A stretch of DNA of 55,343 nt from Spartobacteria bacterium UBA5019. Its GTDB lineage: Bacteria > Verrucomicrobiota > Verrucomicrobiia > Chthoniobacterales > Terrimicrobiaceae. Location: positions 1 to 55,343 of the forward strand of contig DGXZ01000033.1 of NCBI GenBank assembly GCA_002396485.1, given 5' to 3'. Both the position numbers and the translations under genes were made by a program. Below the pieces are notes generated by a model. The model was not told the origin of the DNA, did no database searches, and saw nothing but the letters and a program-made list of their open reading frames with translations. The stretch's first letter is position 1; each line of letters opens with the position of its first letter. Shown in pieces: positions 41,152-49,328 of this stretch.

Positions 41152-43565
41152 GCGACCCCCGTCCAGTCGAACCCGAACTCCTCTCACCGGCAGGCGACTG
41201 GGAGTGCTTGCGCGCGGCTGTCGCAAATGGCGCTGATGCCGTTTTCTTTGGCCTGAGCCGCTTCAACGCCCGGATGCGGGCTGACAACTTCCGCGAGGAT
41301 GAGCTCCCAGCTATCACCTCCTTCCTGCATGCACACGGCGTGAAAGCCTATGTCACACTGAATGTGCTCATCTTCACGGATGAACTGGATGACGCCATCG
41401 CCGAGCTCCAGGCCCTGCATAATGCAGCGGTGGATGCCGTGATTATCCAGGATGTCGGTCTGGCAGAGATCTCACGCCGCATGTTTCCCGACCTGCGCGT
41501 CCACGCCTCGACGCAAATGACTATTACATCCCCCGAAGGCGTGCGTTTCGCCGAGGGGATTGGAGTGAAGCAGGTCGTTCTTGCGAGGGAGCTGTCGCTG
41601 CGGGAATTGGAAAAGTTCCCGCCCTCGGTGCCGCTGGAGACATTTGTTCATGGAGCGCTGTGCGTGGCCTACTCGGGCCAATGCCTCACCAGCGAGGCGC
41701 TCGGTCGCCGGAGTGCGAATCGCGGGGAATGCGCGCAAGCGTGCCGCATGCCCTACGAACTCGTGGTGGACGGCGCCCTGCGCGACCTCGGCGACAAGCG
41801 TTACCTCCTCTCACCTCAAGATCTCGCAGCAGTGAATGAAATCCCGGCCCTCATCGAGCGAGGCGTGGCCTCTTTTAAAATCGAGGGACGCCTGAAATCC
41901 CCCGAATATGTCGCAGCGGTCACCTCGGTTTACCGAAAAGCGATCGACGCGGCGCTCGAGGGGCTTTTTGAGGGGGCATCACCCGAGGACTGGTATCGAC
42001 TGGAAATGACCTTCTCCCGGGGCCTTTTCAGCGGGTGGATGCATGGGGTCAATCACCAGGAACTCGTCGGCGCACGCTTTGGCAAAAAGCGTGGGGCTTT
42101 TCTCGGTCGCGTTGCAGCAACCTCCCGGGACCATGTCGAGTTGGAATCCACCGCAATCGCCATCAAACCCGGCGATGGTGTGGTGTTCGACACCGGCGGA
42201 AATACCGAGCGCGAGCAAGGCGGGCGAGTTTTTCAGGTGCAGGGGAACCGGCTTTTCTTCGAGAAGGGCAAGATACGGTTCCATGAAATTCCAGTTGGCA
42301 GCCGCGTCTGGAAAACCTCGGACCCGGCTCTGGATCGCGAATTGCGCGGCAGCTTCAGTGGCCGACTGGAGACGGATGCCGATCGACTCACGCCACTCGA
42401 TCTCGTCGTCAGCGGAAAAGCCGAGGAACCTCTCCTGCTCAAGTGCGGCGATGTTTTGATTTCATCGCGAATTCCCCTGCAGAGCGCGCGCACAAGACCG
42501 CTGACGACTGATGCTCTGCGGGCCCAACTCGGAAAGCTCGGCGAAACCGGATTCACCCTCCGCTCGCTCGAGTCGCGGATCGCAGGCGATGTCATCCTGC
42601 CCATTTCGGAAATCAACCGCATGCGCCGCGAGTTGGTCGAGAAGGCAAGCCGCACAGTGCGCGACACGGCGCCGAGGGTGACTTTGAAGGAAATCCTCCC
42701 GAGTTTTGCAGCGCCAACATCCTTCGACTCGCATCTCTCTGTCCTGGTCCGCTCCGAGGAGCAGCTTGAGGCAGCGCTCGGCGCGGGCGTCTGGGAAATC
42801 CTCGTCGATTACGAGGACATCCGCCGCTACAAGGATGCCGTTGCAGTGGCGCGGGCTCACGGCGGCGCACAGATTCTTCTTGCGACGCCGCGCATCCAGA
42901 AAGCTGGCGAGGAGGGATTTTTCAAACTCATCGCGAATGCGAAACCAGATGGTGTTCTCATTCGCAACATTGGAGCGATTTCACATTTCTCGGGAAGTCC
43001 GCTGCGATTAACCGGAGATTTCTCGCTGAATGTGGCCAATCCTGTAACTGCGCTTGTTTTTAAAAATCATGGCCTGGAGCGGCTCACCATTTCGCACGAC
43101 CTGAACTCGGCCCAGATTCTCTCGATGCTGCGTCACGCGCCGCCGGACTGGTTTGAACTCACGCTGCACCATCACATGCCAATGTTTCACATGGAGCACT
43201 GCGTCTTTGCGGCATTTCTTTCGAAGGGCAAGGACTACACGGACTGCGGGAGACCCTGTGAAATGCACCGAGTCCACCTGCGCGATCGCGTGGGCATGGA
43301 ACATCCACTCCGCGCCGATGTAGGGTGCCGGAATACGCTTTTCCACGCCACGGCCCAAACGGGCGCTGCTTTCTTTGAATCCTTCCATGCTGTCGGCCTG
43401 CGGCGCTTCCGCGTCGAACTGCTGGAGGAATCGGCCGAAGAAACCACGCGCATTGTGACCGCCTACCAGGAACTTCTAGCTGCCCGCCGAAGCGGTGCGG
43501 CATTGCACCGTGAACTGCACGCCACCAGCCAGATCGGCGTCACCACCGGCACCTACAGCGGTTAA
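41148..43565 (+). CDS. U32 family peptidase / RlhA-like protein
   Basis: The 805-residue protein has the U32 core at about 10-300: ELLSPAGDWECLRAAVANGA, TQMTITSPEGVRFAE, FVHGALCVAYSGQCLTSEAL, then GECAQACRMPYEL, with the four Cys that hold a 4Fe-4S cluster in this family. A DUF3656-like middle domain and a second U32-like half (MEHCVFAAFLSKGKDYTDCG) give the length and order of RlhA/YdcP. E. coli RlhA hydroxylates 23S rRNA C2501; that role here is inferred. The start is TTG 41148, overlapping the previous stop as TTGA. Confidence 0.9.
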   Translation: MSDPRPVEPELLSPAGDWECLRAAVANGADAVFFGLSRFNARMRADNFREDELPAITSFLHAHGVKAYVTLNVLIFTDELDDAIAELQALHNAAVDAVIIQDVGLAEISRRMFPDLRVHASTQMTITSPEGVRFAEGIGVKQVVLARELSLRELEKFPPSVPLETFVHGALCVAYSGQCLTSEALGRRSANRGECAQACRMPYELVVDGALRDLGDKRYLLSPQDLAAVNEIPALIERGVASFKIEGRLKSPEYVAAVTSVYRKAIDAALEGLFEGASPEDWYRLEMTFSRGLFSGWMHGVNHQELVGARFGKKRGAFLGRVAATSRDHVELESTAIAIKPGDGVVFDTGGNTEREQGGRVFQVQGNRLFFEKGKIRFHEIPVGSRVWKTSDPALDRELRGSFSGRLETDADRLTPLDLVVSGKAEEPLLLKCGDVLISSRIPLQSARTRPLTTDALRAQLGKLGETGFTLRSLESRIAGDVILPISEINRMRRELVEKASRTVRDTAPRVTLKEILPSFAAPTSFDSHLSVLVRSEEQLEAALGAGVWEILVDYEDIRRYKDAVAVARAHGGAQILLATPRIQKAGEEGFFKLIANAKPDGVLIRNIGAISHFSGSPLRLTGDFSLNVANPVTALVFKNHGLERLTISHDLNSAQILSMLRHAPPDWFELTLHHHMPMFHMEHCVFAAFLSKGKDYTDCGRPCEMHRVHLRDRVGMEHPLRADVGCRNTLFHATAQTGAAFFESFHAVGLRRFRVELLEESAEETTRIVTAYQELLAARRSGAALHRELHATSQIGVTTGTYSG

Positions 43566-43575
43566 GGAGTCGCAC

Positions 43576-46086
43576 TCAGACGGAACCAGGGAAACGCTCG
43601 GTGAGTTCCTTCATCGCCTTGTCAGCCTCGGCATCCTTGAAAGCGCGGCGGTACGAATCGGCGGCCCTTCTCAGGGCCTTGGGAGTCACCTTGGGATCAT
43701 CGACAAGAATGCTAACGGCCATGAACGCGCGTGCGGCGCTTTCGTAGTCTTGCTCGAGAAAGAAGACCTCGCCGGATGCGAGACGTGCCTCTGCGTTGAG
43801 CTTGCCTTCGGGCTGAAGAAACAACGCCTGGTCGACTGCTTGACGGGCGGTGGCGGGACGCTTGAGGCCGATTTCGGCTAATGCCTTGGCAAGATGGGCC
43901 CTCGCCTGGGCTTGGGGATTCTGGGTTGAGGCAAGCGCTTTGTCAGCGGCTTGAGATGCCTCGTCATGCTTGGCCAGGGCGAGCTTCGTCTCGGAAATCA
44001 AAATCCAGGCATCCGGGGGAACCGATGACGGATTTTGAACCAGAGGCAGAAGCAACTTCTCCGCCTTGGCGAATTTTTTGTCCTCCAGATTCCCTTGTGC
44101 GAGCCAGATGGCTAACTCGGCGGGAATAGCTCCGCCCTTGTAATCATCGGCTTCACGGGCGGCCGCTGCGCGATCCTGGAGCTGGTATTGGGCGAGCAGA
44201 ATGCGGAGCGTGGCACGGTCCGCGTAGTTTTTGGAATCCAGAAGCCGGGCTTTGTCGAGGAGGGTGATGGCTTGCGGGTAGTCCTTGTTTTCAAAGGCCG
44301 CCCAACCGAGCCAGAAGTGGGCCTGCGCGGCGGCGGCGGAGTTCGGGTAACGCCTGAGCAACTCTTGAAAAGCAGCTGCCATCTCGGGGTATTTCTTAAG
44401 TTGACCAAGTGTAAGGGCTTTTTGAAGGAGGGCTATTTCGACCTCCTTGCTGAATTGAAAACGGGTGATGACCTCCTCGAAGTCGGCGAGCGCCTCGGTG
44501 TGGCTCTGAGCTTTTTGCCGAGCTAGGCCTCGCTGGAGGACGGCTGTGGCGGCGAGTTTGTCGCCAAGGTATTTCTCAGCGAATGCCGTGTAAGCCCGAA
44601 TGGCGCCTGCGCTGTCACCGGAGGCATCGAGCGCCCACGCGAGCTTGTAGAGAGCGGCGGAGCGCTGTTCGGGCTTGAGCGAGGGATTTTCCACAAGAGG
44701 CGCGTACGATTTTGCCGCAGCGGCGTAGTCGGGTTTCTGGAAGAGCGCCTCGGCTTTGAGAAGGGATGCGGAGGCGCGTTGCTTCGGATCGGTCGATACC
44801 GCCAGAAAGCGGTCCACTTCGGCGACGAGAGCGGGGTCTTTTGTCGCGTAAAGGCTAAGAAGGCGCTGGTAGCGGACCTCGGCGGATACATCGGTTGGAT
44901 TTTCCGAAACGATGCGGTCATAGACGCGCTTGGCTTGGTCTTCATTGCCGACGCGTCTCCAAGCGGCAGCAAGGATACCCAAGGCGTCAGGGCGCGCGGA
45001 TGCTGGCAAACCCCTCTCAATCCCCTCGCCCATCTGGGTGATTCCACGAAAGTCTCCGGAGTCATAGCGGAGGCGAAGAGCGGCAAGGATCGCCTCGGCC
45101 TTCATCGCGGAATCCTGCGTGCTAGAGGCCGCCTTATCAAAAAGCTGGAGGGCCTTGAGGGTCGAACCAAGTTCGGCAGCAAGTCGAGCGGCCTGCAAGG
45201 CGGAGCGGGAGGCGACATCGGGCGATGCCGTAGTGCTTGCAAGAAACTCACAGGTCTCAAGGGCTGCTTGCTTTTTTCCTTGTTTCAACTGAATAGCAGC
45301 CAGTGCAAGCGCTGCATTTTCGCGATAGGGATTCTCCCCCTCGGTTGCCACAACCACCCTGTAGCGGTCTTCGGCTGATTGATTTTTCTGAAGGGCATCG
45401 AAACTTCGTGCAGCGAAGTAGGCTGCTGCCAGACGAATACCCGGTTGCGTGGCTTCGCGGGCGGCGAGATCGAATTGGATGGTGGCGGGCTGATGAAGGT
45501 TGTCGGCTGCTAACATTTCGCCGAGGCGGTAGGCCCCTGCTGCGGCAAACTCACCGGTCTGAAATTGCATGAGCAGCTTTTCGTAAGCGGCACGGGACGC
45601 GCCTGCATTTCCAGCCATCCGGTGGCACTCAGCCAGACGAAAGAGGGCCGCATCGCGAGCGGGCGAGGTGGAGTCCGCAATCAGAAAAGCCTCAAACTCC
45701 GGAATGGCCAGATCGTAAAGCTTGCGCGAGTAGAGGTTGTTCGCGCGATCCAACACCGAGTCCGCATGAGAACCCGCACCGGCTGCGGGCGCGATGCGAA
45801 TGTCTTGTGGGTCATCCAAAACGGTGGGTGCGACAGCGGGATGCGCGGCGGCAGGAACCGGAGAAGGTTCCACGGCGGGCTGCGGGACAACCTGTGCGGG
45901 AGCGAGAGGCTTCACCAACTCCGCACGGCGAACTTCCACAGGTTGACCATCAGGCAAGCGATCCATCCAGGAGGGGTTCTGATAGCTCTCCAGTGCAGGG
46001 GCATTCGCAGGCAACGCACGGCGAACTTCCTGAGCATTGCAAATGACACCAAGGCTTAGAAGGGTAAGAATCGTCGCCCGCTTCAT
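43576..46086 (-). CDS. Exported TPR-repeat protein of Exb operon
   Basis: The 836-residue protein has a signal peptide (ATILTLLSLGVICNAQ) and a Pro/Ala-rich linker to about 100. It then consists of tetratricopeptide-like helical repeats throughout (for example DLAIPEFEAFLIADSTSPAR, YPNSAAAAQAHFWLGWAAFE, DYPQAITLLDKARLLDSKNY). It is last in an exbB-exbD-TPR operon, with its ATG overlapping the exbD stop. In related operons the TPR protein is a periplasmic partner of the energy-transducing complex. Binding partners cannot be read from sequence. Confidence 0.9.
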   Translation of the reverse strand: MKRATILTLLSLGVICNAQEVRRALPANAPALESYQNPSWMDRLPDGQPVEVRRAELVKPLAPAQVVPQPAVEPSPVPAAAHPAVAPTVLDDPQDIRIAPAAGAGSHADSVLDRANNLYSRKLYDLAIPEFEAFLIADSTSPARDAALFRLAECHRMAGNAGASRAAYEKLLMQFQTGEFAAAGAYRLGEMLAADNLHQPATIQFDLAAREATQPGIRLAAAYFAARSFDALQKNQSAEDRYRVVVATEGENPYRENAALALAAIQLKQGKKQAALETCEFLASTTASPDVASRSALQAARLAAELGSTLKALQLFDKAASSTQDSAMKAEAILAALRLRYDSGDFRGITQMGEGIERGLPASARPDALGILAAAWRRVGNEDQAKRVYDRIVSENPTDVSAEVRYQRLLSLYATKDPALVAEVDRFLAVSTDPKQRASASLLKAEALFQKPDYAAAAKSYAPLVENPSLKPEQRSAALYKLAWALDASGDSAGAIRAYTAFAEKYLGDKLAATAVLQRGLARQKAQSHTEALADFEEVITRFQFSKEVEIALLQKALTLGQLKKYPEMAAAFQELLRRYPNSAAAAQAHFWLGWAAFENKDYPQAITLLDKARLLDSKNYADRATLRILLAQYQLQDRAAAAREADDYKGGAIPAELAIWLAQGNLEDKKFAKAEKLLLPLVQNPSSVPPDAWILISETKLALAKHDEASQAADKALASTQNPQAQARAHLAKALAEIGLKRPATARQAVDQALFLQPEGKLNAEARLASGEVFFLEQDYESAARAFMAVSILVDDPKVTPKALRRAADSYRRAFKDAEADKAMKELTERFPGSV

Positions 46087-46496
46087 TGCTGTCGGCTTGT
46101 CGCAAAAGCAACGTTCCAGATATTCGCCCGGCGGCAGGCATCCAGCACATCCACGACATACCGGTAGTCCGTGCTCTCATCCGCACGGAGGATCACAGCC
46201 TGGTCAGGATAAAGGGAGACGATTTTCGTGAGAGTCTCCAAAAGCGCCTTCGAATCCATGCTCCGGCGGTTCATCACGACCGTGCCGTCGGATTTGATAT
46301 TGAGAATAACCTCGCTCACCGCGCGCCGGGTTTCCTTGCCTTCGCGGGCTTTGGGCACCTTCACTTCCAACTCGGTTTCGTTCCTAGAGAAATTCCAAGT
46401 AACCAGGAAAAAGATGAGGAGGAGAAACACAATATCCACCATCGGAGCGATCTGAAAACCCGGAGAGGCCGGTTGAATGGAACCACGAAAATTCAT
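46083..46496 (-). CDS. exbD: ExbD/TolR family protein
   Basis: ATG 46496 gives 137 residues. One membrane helix (APMVDIVFLLLIFFLVTWNF) carries the conserved Asp needed for proton flow. The periplasmic part has the ExbD/TolR fold (EVILNIKSDGTVVMNRR, ILRADESTDYRYVVDVLDAC). It follows exbB by 1 nt. It would use the proton gradient to drive an outer-membrane or envelope process. Confidence 0.93.
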   Translation of the reverse strand: MNFRGSIQPASPGFQIAPMVDIVFLLLIFFLVTWNFSRNETELEVKVPKAREGKETRRAVSEVILNIKSDGTVVMNRRSMDSKALLETLTKIVSLYPDQAVILRADESTDYRYVVDVLDACRRANIWNVAFATSRQQ

Positions 46497-46497
46497 T

Positions 46498-47211
46498 TCA
46501 ATCGTTCGATCTGGACACGCTGATATGGGCAAGCAGGACTGTGGAGGCCGCTTCGAGATCGGAAATCATTCCCTGCACTCGGCCGCGAAAAAACGCGTAG
46601 AAGGCCATAAGAGGAATGCCGATCAACAATCCCGCCGCCGTGGTAATGAGAGCCTCGGCCACGCCGCCCGCAAGTAGCATGGGGCGTGAGGAAACGACAT
46701 CGTTTGCAACAACAGTGAAGGAGGTGATCATTCCCAGAACCGTGCCAAGGAGACCGAGCATCGGAGCGATGGATCCGATGTCTGCGAGATAGCTGATGCG
46801 TTGATTCCAGAGACTGGCTAGTCGCATACCCTCGGCTTGAGCGATCTCCCGTACTTCCGCCATGGATGATGTTGGATTTTTTGTGAGAAAATTCAGCGCC
46901 CGTTCCATGACGCTCGCGATGGCCTCGTTGTGGCGGTTTGAAAGAGCCAAGAGGCCAAGATAGTCACCTTTGCGAATGAGCGCATCCGCCCCTTGCATGT
47001 AGCGGTTACTCACCACCGCACCCCGATGCAAGGTCATGAGATAAACCAAGATTAACATGAGGCCCAGAACGGAAATGGCACCAAGCGGATACATGACCGG
47101 GCCGCCAGATTGAATGATCTGCCAAAGGTCAGTCGAGCGGGAGGTCTGTTCCTGAGAAAAAGCCGGAGACGCGAACGCCAGCGACGATGCGGCGCAGAGG
47201 ATCAGTTTCAT
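46498..47211 (-). CDS. exbB: ExbB/TolQ/MotA family proton channel protein
   Basis: ATG 47211 gives 237 residues with a signal-like first helix (LILCAASSLAFASPAFSQ). Three membrane helices follow, including YPLGAISVLGLMLILVYLM and the channel-forming pair SIAPMLGLLGTVLGMITSF and AEALITTAAGLLIGIPLMAF, with the conserved Thr and Gly residues. It heads the exbB-exbD-TPR operon. The N-terminal extension before the first channel helix is typical of the longer ExbB variants of non-enteric bacteria. Confidence 0.93.
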   Translation of the reverse strand: MKLILCAASSLAFASPAFSQEQTSRSTDLWQIIQSGGPVMYPLGAISVLGLMLILVYLMTLHRGAVVSNRYMQGADALIRKGDYLGLLALSNRHNEAIASVMERALNFLTKNPTSSMAEVREIAQAEGMRLASLWNQRISYLADIGSIAPMLGLLGTVLGMITSFTVVANDVVSSRPMLLAGGVAEALITTAAGLLIGIPLMAFYAFFRGRVQGMISDLEAASTVLLAHISVSRSND

Positions 47212-47288
47212 AAGCGCAGAGATTACCACCGCGCGCCTTGCTTGCAAGCCCTGCTCCGCAAGTGGGGGACTTGCTAAGCTGTGTATTT

Positions 47289-48563
47289 CTACTGCTGCAT
47301 TCCGGAAATGATGCTGATCAGAGGCATGAAGAGCGCAATGACGATGGTTCCAACCACGACCGCGAGAAAAACAATCATCACGGGCTCAAGCATAGAAGTG
47401 AGTCCTGCGACGGCGTTATCGACTTCGTCGTCGTAAACATCGGCGATCTTGAGAAGCATGTCGGGCAACTGACCGGTTTCCTCACCGACATCGATCATAC
47501 TGACAACCATAGGGGGAAAAATCCCGCTGGCTTCGAGTGGTTGCACGATCGACTCGCCTTCACGCACGCTGTCATGAACGCGGTTGATAGCGCCGGCGAT
47601 CACTGCGTTGCCTGCCGTTTCGCGTGTGATGTTGAGGGCTTGGAGGATCGGGACGCCGCTCGTGACCAGTGTGCCGAGCGTTCTTGAAAAACGAGAGATC
47701 GCACTTTTCTTGGTGAGATCACCGAAAAGCGGGGCACGCAGGAGGAATGCATCAATGGCGGCAGAACCTTTCGGGGTTTGGGAAGCGAATTTATATGCCA
47801 CGGCGAGTCCTGCGATAGCTCCGACAATAAGCAGCAGGTTGTTTTTAACGAAATTACTGGTTCCGATGACAAACTGCGTAAGGCCGGGAAGGGGCTTTCC
47901 ACCGAGCATGTCGGCAAAAATGGCTTCGAATTTGGGAACGATGAAAACCAGCAAGAAAGCCATGATGACAATCGCGATGACCAGAACGATCAGCGGATAG
48001 AACATAGCCGAAACGACTTTATTTTTGGTCTTCTGCGCTTTCTCCTGAAACTCGGCGAGACGCAGCAGGACGATCTCAAGCACACCACCGAGTTCGCCGG
48101 CTTTGACCATGTTGATGTAGAGCTTATTGAAAATGCGAGGGTGGCCAGCCAAGGCTTCGGAAAATGTCCCACCACCTTGGACGGAATCAGCGATACCAAC
48201 GATGGTTTTTTTGAGAACGGGGTCGGGCTCCTGCTTGGAAAGGACCGTCAATCCGCGCAGGAGTGGCAGGCCCGCGTCGATGAGCGTGGCCAACTGCCGC
48301 GTGAAAATCATCAGGGTCCGTCCCTTGATCGTCTTCTTTTCAAGGAAGGGAATGTTCAGATTGATTTTGATGTCCTTTTTGGCAACGGATGCCGAAGGGG
48401 CTGCAGCCTTTCGCTTCGGGGCCTTGCCGCCTTCTGTAATCGACTTCGGAAAGTAGCCCGCCTGCCTGATCTGGGCAACGGCCTCGGCTTGAGATGCGGC
48501 ATCAATGACGCCAGTTGTTTCCTGGCCTCGGGCATCAAGTGCAACGTAGTTGTAGCTGGGCAT
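47289..48563 (-). CDS. Type II secretion/type IV pilus inner-membrane platform protein
   Basis: The 424 residues match PilC/GspF: YNYVALDARGQETTGVIDA at the start, then two T2SSF domains at about 85-205 and 290-410 (FTRQLATLIDAGLPLLRGL; FSRTLGTLVTSGVPILQALN) and three membrane helices. IDVGEETGQLPDMLLKIADV is a strong marker. It forms the platform in the inner membrane for pilus or pseudopilus assembly. No GspE or GspG gene is adjacent; the prepilin-like cassette at the left edge is on the other strand, 40 kb away. Confidence 0.94.
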   Translation of the reverse strand: MPSYNYVALDARGQETTGVIDAASQAEAVAQIRQAGYFPKSITEGGKAPKRKAAAPSASVAKKDIKINLNIPFLEKKTIKGRTLMIFTRQLATLIDAGLPLLRGLTVLSKQEPDPVLKKTIVGIADSVQGGGTFSEALAGHPRIFNKLYINMVKAGELGGVLEIVLLRLAEFQEKAQKTKNKVVSAMFYPLIVLVIAIVIMAFLLVFIVPKFEAIFADMLGGKPLPGLTQFVIGTSNFVKNNLLLIVGAIAGLAVAYKFASQTPKGSAAIDAFLLRAPLFGDLTKKSAISRFSRTLGTLVTSGVPILQALNITRETAGNAVIAGAINRVHDSVREGESIVQPLEASGIFPPMVVSMIDVGEETGQLPDMLLKIADVYDDEVDNAVAGLTSMLEPVMIVFLAVVVGTIVIALFMPLISIISGMQQ

Positions 48564-48636
48564 AGAATAAGATGGGGTTGGCGGAACTGATTACGGTATG
48601 AAAGCGAAAACAGTCTTGGGGTGTCCAGCTTGGAGT

Positions 48637-49251
48637 TTATAAACGTTGAACATAAGGATTCCACTCTATTTCATGACCAACGGTCGTTGCCGGTCCATGC
48701 CCAGGCAAGACGAGCGTAGTCGGATCAAGGGGAAAGATTTTTTTTCGAATGCCTTCGAACAGAAGTGGTCCATCGCCGCCTGGCAGATCCCAGCGCCCGA
48801 CACCCTCGCGGAAGAGCACATCGCCCGCCACAAGCAGCCCCTGCTCTGGAAAATAAAAACATAGGCTACCTGGGCAATGACCGGGCACATGGAGGCAGAG
48901 GATTTTTAATCCGCAGATCGCACGGGTTTCCCCTTCATCTAGGAGATGATCCGCAGAGCAGGGTTCATACTGGATATCGAATCCGTGTTTTTTGAAAAAC
49001 GCTCCATCTGCCAGCATAGGCACTGTGTCTGGATGAAAGGCCACGCGACAGTTATGACGGCGCTGGATTTTTGTGGCATCCATCACATGGTCGAAATGCC
49101 CATGGGTGAGAATAAGCCAATCGATCTTCTCACCGGAAAAGTGCTCATCCGCTCCCTGAGGAGCGTCGAAAAGAAGGTTCCCAGAGGGGGTTTGAAAAAA
49201 GTAGGCGTTGGTGTCCAGCGCACCACCAGTAAAAATTTTGAACGGATTCAT
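48637..49251 (-). CDS. MBL-fold metallohydrolase (glyoxalase II-like)
   Basis: ATG 49251 gives 204 residues. The metal-binding motif is LILTHGHFDHVMD (HxHxDH, about 62-71), with His in HVPGHCPGSLCF, Asp in LLVAGDVLFREGVGR and a final His in LVLPGHGPATTVGHE. Order and length fit the glyoxalase II-like subgroup that hydrolyses thioesters, but the substrate is not certain. It is cytoplasmic. Confidence 0.9.
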   Translation of the reverse strand: MNPFKIFTGGALDTNAYFFQTPSGNLLFDAPQGADEHFSGEKIDWLILTHGHFDHVMDATKIQRRHNCRVAFHPDTVPMLADGAFFKKHGFDIQYEPCSADHLLDEGETRAICGLKILCLHVPGHCPGSLCFYFPEQGLLVAGDVLFREGVGRWDLPGGDGPLLFEGIRKKIFPLDPTTLVLPGHGPATTVGHEIEWNPYVQRL

Positions 49252-49328
49252 GAGGAGTCGAGTCGTACAAGAAGAAGCGGAGATTTGATTTTTGTCCACT
49301 TCTCTGCAAGGTTTTCACTCCATCCATC

